From: Chloroflexi bacterium CFX4
GTDB taxonomy: Bacteria; Chloroflexota; Anaerolineae; Aggregatilineales; UBA2796
NCBI GenBank assembly: GCA_021404685.1
Contig: QWHC01000004.1
Span: 224,524 to 288,523, forward strand
Direction: 5' to 3'
DNA: 64,000 nt
Positions 17,401 to 26,483 of the stretch are shown one piece after another. Every line of letters begins with the position of its first letter. The stretch's first letter is position 1. Below the pieces are notes generated by a model. It was not told where the DNA came from and did no database searches. It worked only from the letters and a program-made list of their open reading frames with translations. The position numbers and the translations under genes are program-made.

Positions 17401-20400
17401 TGACGCAGCAAACCCTGGACTTTGCGAAGGCGATCACCAACCAAATCGCCATCAGCATTGGCAACGAAGAACGCTACCGCGATCAGCTTGATCGGGCAGA
17501 ATTGCTCAAACAGCGTACCGATCAGCTTAACCAGCTCTTTGAGCTAGGGCGCATGGTGACGAGCGGCGAGAACATCGAAGATGTGCTAGAGGCTGTTGCA
17601 CACGCCATCAGCGATACCATCGGCTTTAACATCGTGGTGATGAGCCTTGTGGATAACCGCGCCAAAGTGACGCGCCGCATGGCACAATCCGGCATGACGC
17701 TGCAAAAGTGGGAAGAAGCACGCCGCGTTACGCCGCCCCTGAGCAACCTTGACCACTTGTTCAAGCCTGAGTATCGCCTGAGCAACTCGTACTTCATCCC
17801 TGCTGAACAGCAAGATTGGCGCAACCTCAACCTGCCTTTCATTCCCGGCCCGCAGCCTGAAACGCCGCGTGTTGGCGCGCATGAATGGCATCCCGAAGAT
17901 ATTTTGATCGTGCCGCTGCGTAGCTCTGAAGGTGAGCTGATCGGCTTGATCAGCGTGGACGATCCGCGCAATGCCTTGCGTCCGAATGTGCGCGTCGTTG
18001 AGGCACTGGAAACCTTTGCCTATCAGGCTGCCTTTGCCATTGAAAACTACAACTTGCTGCGCGCCTATGAGGCGGAAGCAAACGCCACGCGCCGCGAGCG
18101 TGACCGCTTGGAGCAGCTCTATTTGGCTGCGGGCGAAGTGCAACGTGCGCCAGATATTCCGACCCGCTTGCTGGTCATTGCGGAGAGCATCCGCGCCTTA
18201 GGCTGGGAGCGCGTTGCCATCACGCTGCGCGACGATAACTTAGAGCCGCTGGAGACGGCGCTTTCAGGCTTCACACCTGAGGATGCCGAAAAGTTCAGGC
18301 GCAACCTGCTGCCTGGCGCCGTTTGGTCGCAGCGTATTGCCGACCCTGACTTGCGTAACTACCGCGTTGGCGGCGCCTACTACCTGCGCTATAACGATCC
18401 GTGGGTGACGGAAAACAAGCTGATCGCCGGCGTGGTGGGTGGCGCTGATGAAGAGTCCCTCAGCGGCGCCACCACGCTCCGCCTACCAGTTATGTCGCCG
18501 CGTCCCTCTGAGCAGTGGCATCCACTCGATACCGTCTATCTGCCGCTTTACGGTCTGGATCGCTCGCGCTTGATCGGCATCATCACCCTAGATTCGCCCT
18601 CGGACGGCTTAGCACCGACCGAGAGCGCGTTGCGCCCAATTGAACTGTTCGCCGTGCAGGCTGCCTCCTCGCTTGAAAATGTGCGGCTCTACCAAGATGT
18701 GACCCGTGCGGCACAACAAGAGACGCGCATCAACGAACTGATGGAGACGGTCACCAGCACCCTTGATCTCGATGAGATTATTGAGGGTGTGGCAAACGGC
18801 TTCCAGCAGATGATCGCCTTCACGCGCATGAACATCGCCCTGCTGCGCGATGACAACGCCACTTTTGAGGTGCGGCGCGTCATCATTACGCCGCGTGGCG
18901 AGATACGGGTGGCGTTAGCGCCCGCCTTGCGCGTGGAAAACACCGCCGTTGGCATGGCAGTCAGCGAGCCTTCGCCGCAAATCTATAACCTGACCGACCC
19001 TGAACAGGTGGCGGGTCTGGATGATTTGCGCGCCTGGCGCGATATGGGTGAACGCACCGCCTTAGTGGTACCCATGATCGCCGGCGGGCGCGCTATCGGC
19101 GCTATTCACATGGGCAGTGAACTAAACGAGGCGTTCGGCTTCAGAGAGCAGTTGGAGTTTGTCTCGCGTATTGCCAACCTAACGGCTGTGGCCCTTGAAA
19201 ACGCGCAGTTGCTGCGCCAAACCATTGAGCGTGAACGCTTCTCCGTAGCGCTCAGCCGCGTTGGTCAATCCGTCAACGCCATGCTGGATATGAACAGCGT
19301 GTTGGATACGGTCTGCGCTGAGTCAGTCGAGATTCTGAGTGTAGACGGCGCTTATGTGTGGCTGGCGGAAGGCGACCACATGCTCGGCATCACCGCCCGC
19401 GGCCCTGCTGCTGAGCAGTTCAGCGGCACGCGCTTGCCGCTAAACGACTCGCCATTGCTGACCGCACGTGCCATCCGCGAGAGCGCGCCGATCTACCTAA
19501 ACGCCATTGATCAGCCCGATGCGCCAATTCCGACCATTGACCTGCTCAAAAATGTAACGGTTGGTGGCATCCTGAGCGTGCCGCTGCTGCGTGAACAGCA
19601 AGCCATCGGCGCGATCACCTTCATCAAGACGGACGCGAACCGTCCCTTCACCAGTAACGACGTGGAGAAGGCGGCAGCCTTTGCCATTCAAGCCTCCATC
19701 GCCATTCAGAACGCGCAGCTTTATCAGGAGACGCTTGGCTTAACGTCCTTCAACCAAGCTGTCATTCAATCTATTCAGCAGGGCATCATCGTGGTGGATC
19801 AGGCGCTGAACATCCGCACGGTGAACGCTTTCATGCACAACACCTTCGGCTGGAACGCGCAAGAAGCAGCAGGTAAGCCGTTATTTGCTTACCGCCCCGC
19901 CTTAGAGAATTTGCTGGCTGAGCCGCTTCAGAAGATGTTGCAAAGCGGCGAACCGCAAGAAATCCTCGACGTGCGGACGCCTGACGTGCCAGACGCCGAA
20001 CACGAGACAATCCGCAACTACTACCTCTATCCACTTCGGGAAGGCGGCACCATCAGCGGTAGCGTGATCCTCGTCGAAGATATGACCGAACGCGCCGCCC
20101 TTGAAGAAGACGTGGCACGCCGTGCGGCGCAGCTTTCCACGCTCACCGATATTTCCGGTCAGCTCACCACCGTGCTGGAACCAAGCGCCCTCGCTGAGAT
20201 GGTCTTTGCCCAGCTCACGCGCATCTTGGAATTTGACCGCGCTACGCTCTGGCTGCGGCGCGATGACAAATTGGTCATCCGTGCGGCAAGTGGCTTTGGC
20301 GAAAACAACGCTTTGTTGGGCATTGAAGCAGACATTGCCGACTCCGACCTGTTCCGTGAAATCGCTTCACGCGGTCAGGTGCTGAACATTCCCGATATTC

Positions 20401-23400
20401 GGGAAGACTCGCGCTTCCCAATGAGCCTTGAGCAGCCAACGCGCTCTTGGCTAGGCGTCTCGCTGGTGTCGCGTGGCAGCCTGGTTGGCTTGCTGGTTCT
20501 GGAAAAGTACAGCGTTGGCTTCTTCACGCCCACGATGGAACAACTCGCCCTAACCTACGCCAATCAGGTGGCAGTCGCCTTTGAGAACGCGCAACTGTTC
20601 CAACAGCAGAGCAAGATTGCCCGCCAGACCGAAGCGCTCTATAAAGATGCCGCCACACGTGCCGAAGAGCTGGATCAACAGGCAAAGCGCCTCTCGCTGC
20701 TCTACCGTGTTTCCAACGCGCTGACGCAGACGCTTGACCTTGAAGATATTTTCGAGGTTGCCCTGCGCGAATCGCAAGAGATGCTCGGCACAGAGCATGG
20801 CAGCGCCTATCTGTTCGACTTTGAAGAACAGTCCGCCAAGCTGATTATTGAATATCCGCGCAGCGCGCAGCCGCCTAGCCCTGAAAACGCCCTGTCTTTT
20901 GATCAAAATCCACTGGTGGTGGATGTGCGCCGCACGCTGCTGCCGGTCTCGATCATGGACGCCGCACGCGACTCGCGCACGCCGCTTGTGCCGCCATCCT
21001 TAGAGGCGCAGAGGGTACTCTCCCAGATGATTGTGCCACTAGCGCTTGGCGGACAGTGCATCGGTATGATGATTCACAGCGCAGTCAGCCAAACGATTGC
21101 CTTCCGTCCCGATCAGCTTGAGGTGGCGCAAACCATCGCCTCGCAGGCTGCCATTGCCATCCAAAACGCGAATCTGCTTGAACAATCCTTAGCGCGTACC
21201 CGTGAATTGGAGACGCTTTTCGAGGCAACACAATCCATTTCTGCCACGCTGGACTTTGAGCAGGTCTTGAACAACATCGCCATGCAGATGATCGTTGCCT
21301 TGCAAGCCGATGGCTGCAAGATCAGCACATGGAATGCTGATGCGCGTATGCTGAAGGTGAACCACGAGATGCTGGCAATGCCAAAGGCAGCGGTGGATGC
21401 ACCCGATACGCGCTATGACCTTGCCAACTATCCAACCTTAGAACGCGCCTTGCAAACACGCCAAACCATCTTGCTGCGCTCTACAGAGTCATACCTCTCC
21501 GAGGCAGAGCGCGCCTTGCTTGAACGGCGTGGTGCCTCGCACCTGATTGCCCTGCCGATGATTGTGCGTGAGCAGGCAATTGGCTTAATCACGCTTGAAA
21601 TCCATAATCCGTTCCGCACCTTCAGCAGCCCTGAGGTGCGCCTTGCCCGCACCTTGACGGCACAAGCGGCAGTTGCCATTGAAAACGCCAGCCTGCAAAC
21701 CGAAACAGCCGCCAAGCTAAGCGAACTCTTTAACCTTAGCCAACTTTCGACGGCATTGGCAGCTTCCATTGATGAGACAGAAGTGTACACGATTGCACAG
21801 CAGCGCTTCTCAGACCTTGTCAAGGCTGAGTCGTTCCTGATTGCAGTGGTGAACGAAGAAGGCACACAGATTACCTATCCGATTGCGCTGCGCGGCGGCG
21901 AACGGCTTGACCTTGCGCCGCACACGCGCCGCAAAGATGAGGTGCTGTTTGTGATGTCTAGCCGCAGCACGCAGCGGCTGATCGGCGATGAGGTTGCCAA
22001 TGTGTTGGGCGCTTATGAGAGCGAGCTTGGGCTTGCTCAGACACGCGCCTTCATCGGCGTGCCGCTAGTCTCCTCTGATCAGGTCATCGGCGCACTGATC
22101 GCCGCCGACTCGCAAAACGCGCAGGCGTTCAGCCTGAACGATCAGCGCATTCTCGAGACGATCAGCTCGCAATTGGCAACCGCGCTCCAAAACGCACGCC
22201 TCTTTGATCAGGCGCGGCGCTTCACCGCACGCCTAGAGCGCGCCGTGAATGAGCGCACCCGTGAACTTCAGCGTGAGCGTGACGCCCTCAACTTCCTGTA
22301 TGAGCTGACCGCAGACCTGACCTCCAGCTTGAATATTGATGTCACGCTCAACCGTGCGCTCATCAAGCTGATTGGCGCAGTGGATGCTGATATGGGCGCT
22401 ATCCTGAGCATTGATAACCTCTCCGATAGCCTTTTGGTGCGCGCTCAGGTGAACATGCCCTACCGCGAAGGCGAAACCACAGGCTATAACCAATATGAAG
22501 GCTTGGCAGGCTGGGTCATCCAATCGCAGCAGCCGATTGTCGTGGCAGATGTGCAGCAAGATTACCGTTGGTTGCGCCTGAGCGAGGCGGATAACGAGCC
22601 ACGCGCCGCCATTGTTGCCCTGCTGGAGGCGGGCGAAGAAATTCAGGGCGTGGCAATGCTCTTTAGCCGCACGCCGAACCACTTCACGCCCGAACAATTA
22701 CCTTCGGTGATGGCTGCCACAACGCAAATCGCCAACGCGCTCAACAACGCTGACCTCTACGCGCTCATCCGCGAACAGGCAGACCGTCTGGGTGCGATGG
22801 TGCGCCGCGAACAAGTGGATAGCACCAAGAACCTCTCCATCGTTGAATCCATTGCCGATGGTGTGATGGTTGCCAACCAAGACGGCGATATTACGCAGTT
22901 CAACAGTGCCGCCGAGCGTATTCTTGGCTTGCCGCGCCAGCAGGTGATCGGCAATCACATTAGCGCGCTTTCAGGCTTGTATACGGCAGTTGGCGGTCAG
23001 AACTGGCTAGAGGCGATGCAGCAGTGGACGGAAGACCCAACCACGCACCGTCCCGGTGACGAGCTGCGCGCCGAGATCACCCTCGAAAGCGGCAAGATCA
23101 TCAGCGTCATCCTTTCGCCAGTGAACATGGGCGACCAATTCTTAGGGACGGTGTCCGTCTTCCGCGACATCACCCGCGAGATTGAGGTAGACCGCATGAA
23201 GACCGAGTTTGTGGCAACGGTCAGCCACGAACTCCGCACGCCGATGACTTCAATCAAGGGTTATGCTGATCTGATGTTGCTTGGCGCAGCAGGGCAGCTT
23301 AACGATGCTCAGGCGCGCTACCTCAGCACCATCAAGACGAACGCCGATAAGCTCTCGATCTTGGTGAATGAACTGCTTGATATTTCGCGCATTGATCGCG

Positions 23401-23918
23401 GTGTGGTCAAGCTGAACTTGCAGGCAGTCAACTTTGAAGAAGTGCTGCAAATGACGCAGCGCCACCTTGATGATCGCATTCGCAATGAGCGCAAAGCACT
23501 GACCGTCCAAACCGAGATCGCCCCTGATCTGCCGCTGCTGCGCGCCGACTTTGACAAAATGGCGCAGATCATGACGCACCTTGTCAACAATGCCTTCAAC
23601 TACACTCGCAGCGAAGGCACCATCACCATCCGCGCACAGAGCGAAAACGATGCGGTTGTGATCAGCGTGCAGGATACGGGCGTTGGCATTCCGCCTGAGA
23701 AGCAGGCAAACGTCTGGACGCGCTTCTTCCGCGATGAGGATGAACGCCTCGTGATCGAGTCGTCAGGTGCAGGCTTAGGGCTGCCGATTGTGAAGGAATA
23801 CGTGCGGATGCACGAAGGTGAAATCTGGCTGGAGAGCGAAGTCGGGCGCGGCACAACATTCTACGTCCGCATTCCTGCCTTCGGCGCAGAGGACGCAGGC
23901 GAGGCTCAAGAGGAATAG
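14487..23918 (+). CDS. Giant multi-GAF hybrid sensor histidine kinase
   Basis: This is a 3143-residue protein. It starts with one membrane anchor (about 3-24) and a short PAS-like segment (about 40-140). From about 165 to 1745 there are about nine consecutive GAF domains, each ending in a coiled helix of the type QAAIVVENARLYDEE. A PAS domain lies at about 1765-1880, then about five more GAF domains to about 2770, and a second PAS at about 2785-2900. A HisKA domain has the phosphoacceptor His2914 in ATVSHELRTPM. The HATPase domain follows, with N box HLVNNAFNYT, G1 DTGVGIP and G2 GAGLGLPIV. All kinase motifs are intact. No receiver or phosphotransfer domain is seen. AAAGGA precedes the ATG. 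Response regulators lie 38 bp upstream and 178 bp downstream, making a three-gene signalling unit. The ligands are unknown. Confidence 0.93.
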   Translation: MDGFVLLLLVVGFSMFGAVFMLARLRLERVSEAENLPESVVQVNLLDNDDAVVVAEGRGKLVYTNARAQAWFGLSGGEPDLEIMVDSVQPAETFLELFSKEGTASFRIGARRVEASSHYVPHAGVPQMVVVMRELTSPNAGREMLDPTHALILVGDAVQLLSSNMPLEEALDEVLRLIENVIPFDVAEVNLWDASLQILTPHGKHGDRNYFDALDAAEGFYSLQDSCSGWLVRYRQPLLVPDIRLRPDVRTKISSYGLQSLVGAPLMVGDRLIGTLELGSRNRVAFDHEDMALLQILAGQLGIAIENTRLQQTQSERAAELSGLQQIAGVMTSMRDPRQMYTQLTSRIAMLADVEMCGVLLESSDQKALVGHAPFYGVPETIVSMYRISLAEDSIGAVLYKARDWWYSNNVLSDDIVRAAGLTSLAEAVGVRTTALVQMAVGNRRFGVIQVSNKRDGKGFTENDMRLLSVFASQAAIVVENARLYDEERRRSEEIGGLQQVSQAIGVLRSADEMYGYLNEQIAKLMNCQMCGILLHDPSLGQLVSRPPFYGVDDDLIRHYRITITPGTTFYRIYTEGDFWISNELRADQTLRDSGLDKLAMLIGVRQTMMVPLVIGGRRLGVVQISNRLDGTEFTEDQARVLSIIAAQAAVIIDNARLYREMRERSDESEGLRRIAELASSNLRIEEIIRQVVSETAAMFGCEICTVGVLDDQTGALVIQPEYTVGLIGLQDAFIIDTYRPGFQNSVALSQRPFLSNNLRSDARLLPAYREIADRFGFNSAVQVPLAVQERSFGELTIASRTAREFTEDDLRLLQTIGVQLAAAVDRQKLYQATDADLRERIREMDALTRISNEQNSTTEFNRILEVIRNEAQRTLGTPFVSIALFKPKSTWADADKPEVQLRHGQAKNLEALAPIEQIAFERREALFVQDYNAVSLAAVPENMRAAIAAPIFYSEEVVGVLHLASPELELLTQQTLDFAKAITNQIAISIGNEERYRDQLDRAELLKQRTDQLNQLFELGRMVTSGENIEDVLEAVAHAISDTIGFNIVVMSLVDNRAKVTRRMAQSGMTLQKWEEARRVTPPLSNLDHLFKPEYRLSNSYFIPAEQQDWRNLNLPFIPGPQPETPRVGAHEWHPEDILIVPLRSSEGELIGLISVDDPRNALRPNVRVVEALETFAYQAAFAIENYNLLRAYEAEANATRRERDRLEQLYLAAGEVQRAPDIPTRLLVIAESIRALGWERVAITLRDDNLEPLETALSGFTPEDAEKFRRNLLPGAVWSQRIADPDLRNYRVGGAYYLRYNDPWVTENKLIAGVVGGADEESLSGATTLRLPVMSPRPSEQWHPLDTVYLPLYGLDRSRLIGIITLDSPSDGLAPTESALRPIELFAVQAASSLENVRLYQDVTRAAQQETRINELMETVTSTLDLDEIIEGVANGFQQMIAFTRMNIALLRDDNATFEVRRVIITPRGEIRVALAPALRVENTAVGMAVSEPSPQIYNLTDPEQVAGLDDLRAWRDMGERTALVVPMIAGGRAIGAIHMGSELNEAFGFREQLEFVSRIANLTAVALENAQLLRQTIERERFSVALSRVGQSVNAMLDMNSVLDTVCAESVEILSVDGAYVWLAEGDHMLGITARGPAAEQFSGTRLPLNDSPLLTARAIRESAPIYLNAIDQPDAPIPTIDLLKNVTVGGILSVPLLREQQAIGAITFIKTDANRPFTSNDVEKAAAFAIQASIAIQNAQLYQETLGLTSFNQAVIQSIQQGIIVVDQALNIRTVNAFMHNTFGWNAQEAAGKPLFAYRPALENLLAEPLQKMLQSGEPQEILDVRTPDVPDAEHETIRNYYLYPLREGGTISGSVILVEDMTERAALEEDVARRAAQLSTLTDISGQLTTVLEPSALAEMVFAQLTRILEFDRATLWLRRDDKLVIRAASGFGENNALLGIEADIADSDLFREIASRGQVLNIPDIREDSRFPMSLEQPTRSWLGVSLVSRGSLVGLLVLEKYSVGFFTPTMEQLALTYANQVAVAFENAQLFQQQSKIARQTEALYKDAATRAEELDQQAKRLSLLYRVSNALTQTLDLEDIFEVALRESQEMLGTEHGSAYLFDFEEQSAKLIIEYPRSAQPPSPENALSFDQNPLVVDVRRTLLPVSIMDAARDSRTPLVPPSLEAQRVLSQMIVPLALGGQCIGMMIHSAVSQTIAFRPDQLEVAQTIASQAAIAIQNANLLEQSLARTRELETLFEATQSISATLDFEQVLNNIAMQMIVALQADGCKISTWNADARMLKVNHEMLAMPKAAVDAPDTRYDLANYPTLERALQTRQTILLRSTESYLSEAERALLERRGASHLIALPMIVREQAIGLITLEIHNPFRTFSSPEVRLARTLTAQAAVAIENASLQTETAAKLSELFNLSQLSTALAASIDETEVYTIAQQRFSDLVKAESFLIAVVNEEGTQITYPIALRGGERLDLAPHTRRKDEVLFVMSSRSTQRLIGDEVANVLGAYESELGLAQTRAFIGVPLVSSDQVIGALIAADSQNAQAFSLNDQRILETISSQLATALQNARLFDQARRFTARLERAVNERTRELQRERDALNFLYELTADLTSSLNIDVTLNRALIKLIGAVDADMGAILSIDNLSDSLLVRAQVNMPYREGETTGYNQYEGLAGWVIQSQQPIVVADVQQDYRWLRLSEADNEPRAAIVALLEAGEEIQGVAMLFSRTPNHFTPEQLPSVMAATTQIANALNNADLYALIREQADRLGAMVRREQVDSTKNLSIVESIADGVMVANQDGDITQFNSAAERILGLPRQQVIGNHISALSGLYTAVGGQNWLEAMQQWTEDPTTHRPGDELRAEITLESGKIISVILSPVNMGDQFLGTVSVFRDITREIEVDRMKTEFVATVSHELRTPMTSIKGYADLMLLGAAGQLNDAQARYLSTIKTNADKLSILVNELLDISRIDRGVVKLNLQAVNFEEVLQMTQRHLDDRIRNERKALTVQTEIAPDLPLLRADFDKMAQIMTHLVNNAFNYTRSEGTITIRAQSENDAVVISVQDTGVGIPPEKQANVWTRFFRDEDERLVIESSGAGLGLPIVKEYVRMHEGEIWLESEVGRGTTFYVRIPAFGAEDAGEAQEE

Positions 23919-23969
23919 CTTACGAACATTCAAAGAAAATTCATGCACAAAAAAGCAATTTTTTGCGTA

Positions 23970-23978
23970 TGATATAAG
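23970..23978 (+). promoter_or_regulatory. Extended -10 promoter for the CheY-like gene
   Basis: TGATATAAG fits an extended -10 (TG, one base, TATAAG). It lies about 118 bp before the GTG of the response regulator, giving a long leader. No good -35 is seen. Confidence 0.4.
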
Positions 23979-24004
23979 CACACTATCATTGTCAGTAGAA
24001 GCGG

Positions 24005-24068
24005 TTTCAGAACTTGAGCAGGGCTGTGAAGAACTTTTCGGCTTGTAGCACCACGGGCAGTTCTGAAA
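24005..24068 (+). repeat. Inverted repeat in the leader of the CheY-like gene
   Basis: TTTCAGAACT (24005-24014) and AGTTCTGAAA (24059-24068) are perfect complements 44 nt apart, between the candidate promoter and the start codon. They could close an RNA domain or form paired operator half-sites. Confidence 0.5.
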
Positions 24069-24096
24069 TGGGCGCCAAGCAGAAAGCAGGCAGAAC

Positions 24097-24477
24097 GTGG
24101 CACGTATCCTAATTGCGGAAGATGAGCGCGATATTCGTGAGCTAATCGAGCTTGTGCTGACGCATTTTGCAAAGCACGAAGTGTTCAAAGCGACCAATGG
24201 CGCAGAGGCTGTTGAGATGGCACCGCAGATCATGCCCGACTTGATCATGATGGATGTGCGTATGCCACGCATGACAGGCTACGAGGCATGTGCCGCGCTC
24301 AAGCAAATTGAGGCGGTCAAAGATATTCCCGTGGTCTTCCTCTCGGCAAAAGGGCAAGAATCGGAAATTGATACCGGCTTGCAAGTCGGTGCGGACGATT
24401 ACATCCTGAAGCCGTTTGCCCCTGAAGAGTTGGTGAAGCGCGTCACAGAAATTTTAGAGCGCTTCCGCAAAGGATAG
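24097..24477 (+). CDS. Single-domain (CheY-like) response regulator
   Basis: This 126-residue protein is a receiver domain and nothing else. The acidic pair is in LIAEDERDI, the phosphoacceptor Asp in LIMMDVRMPRMTG, the switch Ser in FLSAKG and the Lys in LKPFAPEEL. It starts with GTG. It has no DNA-binding domain, so it probably acts by protein contact, for example with the kinase encoded just upstream. It has its own candidate promoter and a leader with an inverted repeat, so it may be expressed independently of the kinase. A strong terminator follows directly. Confidence 0.92.
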   Translation: MARILIAEDERDIRELIELVLTHFAKHEVFKATNGAEAVEMAPQIMPDLIMMDVRMPRMTGYEACAALKQIEAVKDIPVVFLSAKGQESEIDTGLQVGADDYILKPFAPEELVKRVTEILERFRKG

Positions 24478-24483
24478 CAAGCG

Positions 24484-24514
24484 AAAGGCGGCTGAAATTT
24501 CAGCCGCCTTTTTT
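24484..24514 (+). terminator. Rho-independent terminator, probably bidirectional
   Basis: AAAGGCGGCTGAAA pairs with TTTCAGCCGCCTTT in a nearly continuous palindrome, followed by a run of T. It separates the response regulator from the convergent peroxiredoxin gene. Confidence 0.9.
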
Positions 24515-24521
24515 GTAATCG

Positions 24522-24983
24522 TTAGCTGCTCACCGCCGCAAGGGCGCGCTTGGCGCTCTCCGGCGCACTGACGGGATTTTGCACGTCAATGATCACGCCG
24601 TTTTCATCAATCACAAAGTGGCTGCGCTGTGTGCCAGTGAACGTGCTGCCGTCAGCATAGGTCTTGGTGCCGTAGCTTGCCCACGCTTGCGAGAGGCTGA
24701 AATCGCTATCTACCAGCAAGTGGAAAGGCAGGTTGAGCGCCTCGCGGAACTTGCGATGGCTCTCGGCATCATCAGGGCTAACGCCTAGCACAACGGCATT
24801 GGCTGCCTCAAACTGTGGGTAGTGATCGCGGAAGCTGCACGCCTGCAATTCACAGCCGCTCGTAAAGTCTTTTGGGTAAAAATACAACACCACCTTCTTA
24901 CCACGGTAATCGGAGAGCTTAACGCGCTTGCCTTCGTCGCTCAGCACGTCGAAATCGGGTGCCATTTCGCCAATAGCGGGCAT
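24522..24983 (-). CDS. bcp: Thioredoxin-dependent peroxiredoxin (Bcp/PrxQ type)
   Basis: This 153-residue protein is of normal Bcp length. The thioredoxin-fold core has LYFYPKDFTSGCELQACSFR, with the peroxidatic C44 and a second C49 four residues on, as in atypical two-Cys PrxQ enzymes. It reduces hydrogen peroxide and organic hydroperoxides in the cytoplasm using thioredoxin. AGGAGG just upstream of the ATG at 24983 fixes the start; 41 further upstream codons in frame are not coding. It is a single gene facing the terminator at 24484. Confidence 0.95.
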   Translation of the reverse strand: MPAIGEMAPDFDVLSDEGKRVKLSDYRGKKVVLYFYPKDFTSGCELQACSFRDHYPQFEAANAVVLGVSPDDAESHRKFREALNLPFHLLVDSDFSLSQAWASYGTKTYADGSTFTGTQRSHFVIDENGVIIDVQNPVSAPESAKRALAAVSS

Positions 24984-25165
24984 CTTTTCCTCCTGAGGTC
25001 TTGAAATCTTTATGATCGTAATGTGCTTAGGGGAACTTGCCAATAGGGAAACCTGCCTCTGCTTGAGATACTTTTCACAAATCTGATAGCTTTTGAGAGC
25101 TTTCAACGGCTATCATGCCTGCTAAACATTAGGCATTTGGACGCCAACCCTTCAGAATCGGAGAT

Positions 25166-26467
25166 ATGAGCGAAACACACAGCCAAAAATCAAGCCGATT
25201 GCCCGCTTTCTACCAACGCAGCCTTGCGGAGCGTTTGGCGATCATTGCGGCATGGGCAGACCTAAGCCAAGCAGAGCAAGCCGCGCTTGGCGGAACGGCA
25301 GGCTTGGATGCCGCGCACGCCGATCACATGGTTGAGAATGCCATCGGCATCTATGCGCTGCCGCTAGGCATTGCCACCAACTTCTTGATCAACGGGCGCG
25401 ATTACCTTGTGCCGATGGTGGTGGAAGAACCGAGCGTGATTGCCGCGTGCAGCTTTGCCGCCAAGCTGATCCGTTCCGGCGGCGGCTTTACGGCAGGCAG
25501 CGATGCACCGATCATGATCGGTCAGTTGCAGGTGTTGGATATCCCTGATGCACAGGCAGCTGCCGATCAGGTGCTGGCGCAGCGCGAACGCTTGATCGCC
25601 GCCGCCAACGATCCGACCTCGTCCATCGTGCGGCGCGGCGGCGGTGCGCGTGATTTGATCGTGCGTCCCTTCCCGAACACACCGCTTGGCGAGATGCTGA
25701 TCGTGCATTTGCATTACGACGTGCGCGACGCGATGGGCGCGAATGCCATCAACACAGCCTGCGAGCAGATCGCGCCGCTTTTGGCAGAAATTAGCGGTGG
25801 GCGCGTTCATTTACGCATCCTGAGCAACCTTGCCGATCAGCGCAAAGCCTGGGCAAGCTGCCGCATCCCTGCCGCCGAACTTGCCACACAAACCCTAGAG
25901 GGCGTTCAGGTGGCGCGTGCTATTGTGGAAGCCGCCGTGTTCGCCGAGCTTGACCCTTACCGTGCTGCGACGCACAATAAGGGCATTATGAACGGCATGG
26001 ATGCAGTCTGCCTTGCCACTGGCAACGATTGGCGCGCTCTGGAAGCAGGCGCGCACGCCTACGCGGCACGCGCTGGACTCTACACCAGCCTAACGCGCTG
26101 GTGGCAAGCCGAAAACGGCGATTTGTGCGGCGAACTGCGCGTGCCGTTGGCAGTTGGCACCGTTGGCGGCGCAACGCGAGTCCATCCCGCAGCAGGTGCG
26201 GCGCTGAAGGTGCTTGGCGTGAGCAGCGCTCATGAATTGGCGGAGGTGATGGTCTGTGTTGGCTTGGCGCAGAATTTGGCGGCGATTCGCGCTTTGGCAA
26301 CTGAGGGCATTCAGCGCGGACACATGAGCCTTCATGCGCGCCAAATGGCGATTGCCGCCGGTGCTACAGGGGAGCAGGTGGCGCAAGTGGTGGCGCAACT
26401 TTTGGCAGAAGGCAGTGTGCGCTTAGAGCGTGCGAAGCAAATTGTGGCGACCCTGAGCGGAGCGTGA
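25166..26467 (+). CDS. mvaA: Hydroxymethylglutaryl-CoA reductase, class II type
   Basis: This 433-residue protein has the length and motifs of the class II (bacterial) enzyme. The catalytic Glu is in MVVEEPSVIAA, the Lys in HNKGIMNGMDAV, the Asp in DAMGANAINT and the C-terminal His in GHMSLHARQ. It interconverts HMG-CoA and mevalonate. Class II enzymes can work in either direction. Beside an HMG-CoA synthase, a biosynthetic role in the mevalonate route to isoprenoids is more likely. The stop is followed within 4 bp by the DUF4058 gene, and the junction sequence is repeated 892 bp later. Confidence 0.95.
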   Translation: MSETHSQKSSRLPAFYQRSLAERLAIIAAWADLSQAEQAALGGTAGLDAAHADHMVENAIGIYALPLGIATNFLINGRDYLVPMVVEEPSVIAACSFAAKLIRSGGGFTAGSDAPIMIGQLQVLDIPDAQAAADQVLAQRERLIAAANDPTSSIVRRGGGARDLIVRPFPNTPLGEMLIVHLHYDVRDAMGANAINTACEQIAPLLAEISGGRVHLRILSNLADQRKAWASCRIPAAELATQTLEGVQVARAIVEAAVFAELDPYRAATHNKGIMNGMDAVCLATGNDWRALEAGAHAYAARAGLYTSLTRWWQAENGDLCGELRVPLAVGTVGGATRVHPAAGAALKVLGVSSAHELAEVMVCVGLAQNLAAIRALATEGIQRGHMSLHARQMAIAAGATGEQVAQVVAQLLAEGSVRLERAKQIVATLSGA

Positions 26468-26483
26468 TGAGATGGCAGTCCAA
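26454..26483 (+). repeat. 30-bp direct repeat, copy 1 (mvaA/DUF4058 junction)
   Basis: The element starts TGAGCGGAGCGTGATG and ends GATGGCAGTCCAA. It spans the last codons of mvaA and the first codons of the next gene. Copy 2 at 27346-27375 differs at one base. Confidence 0.85.
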
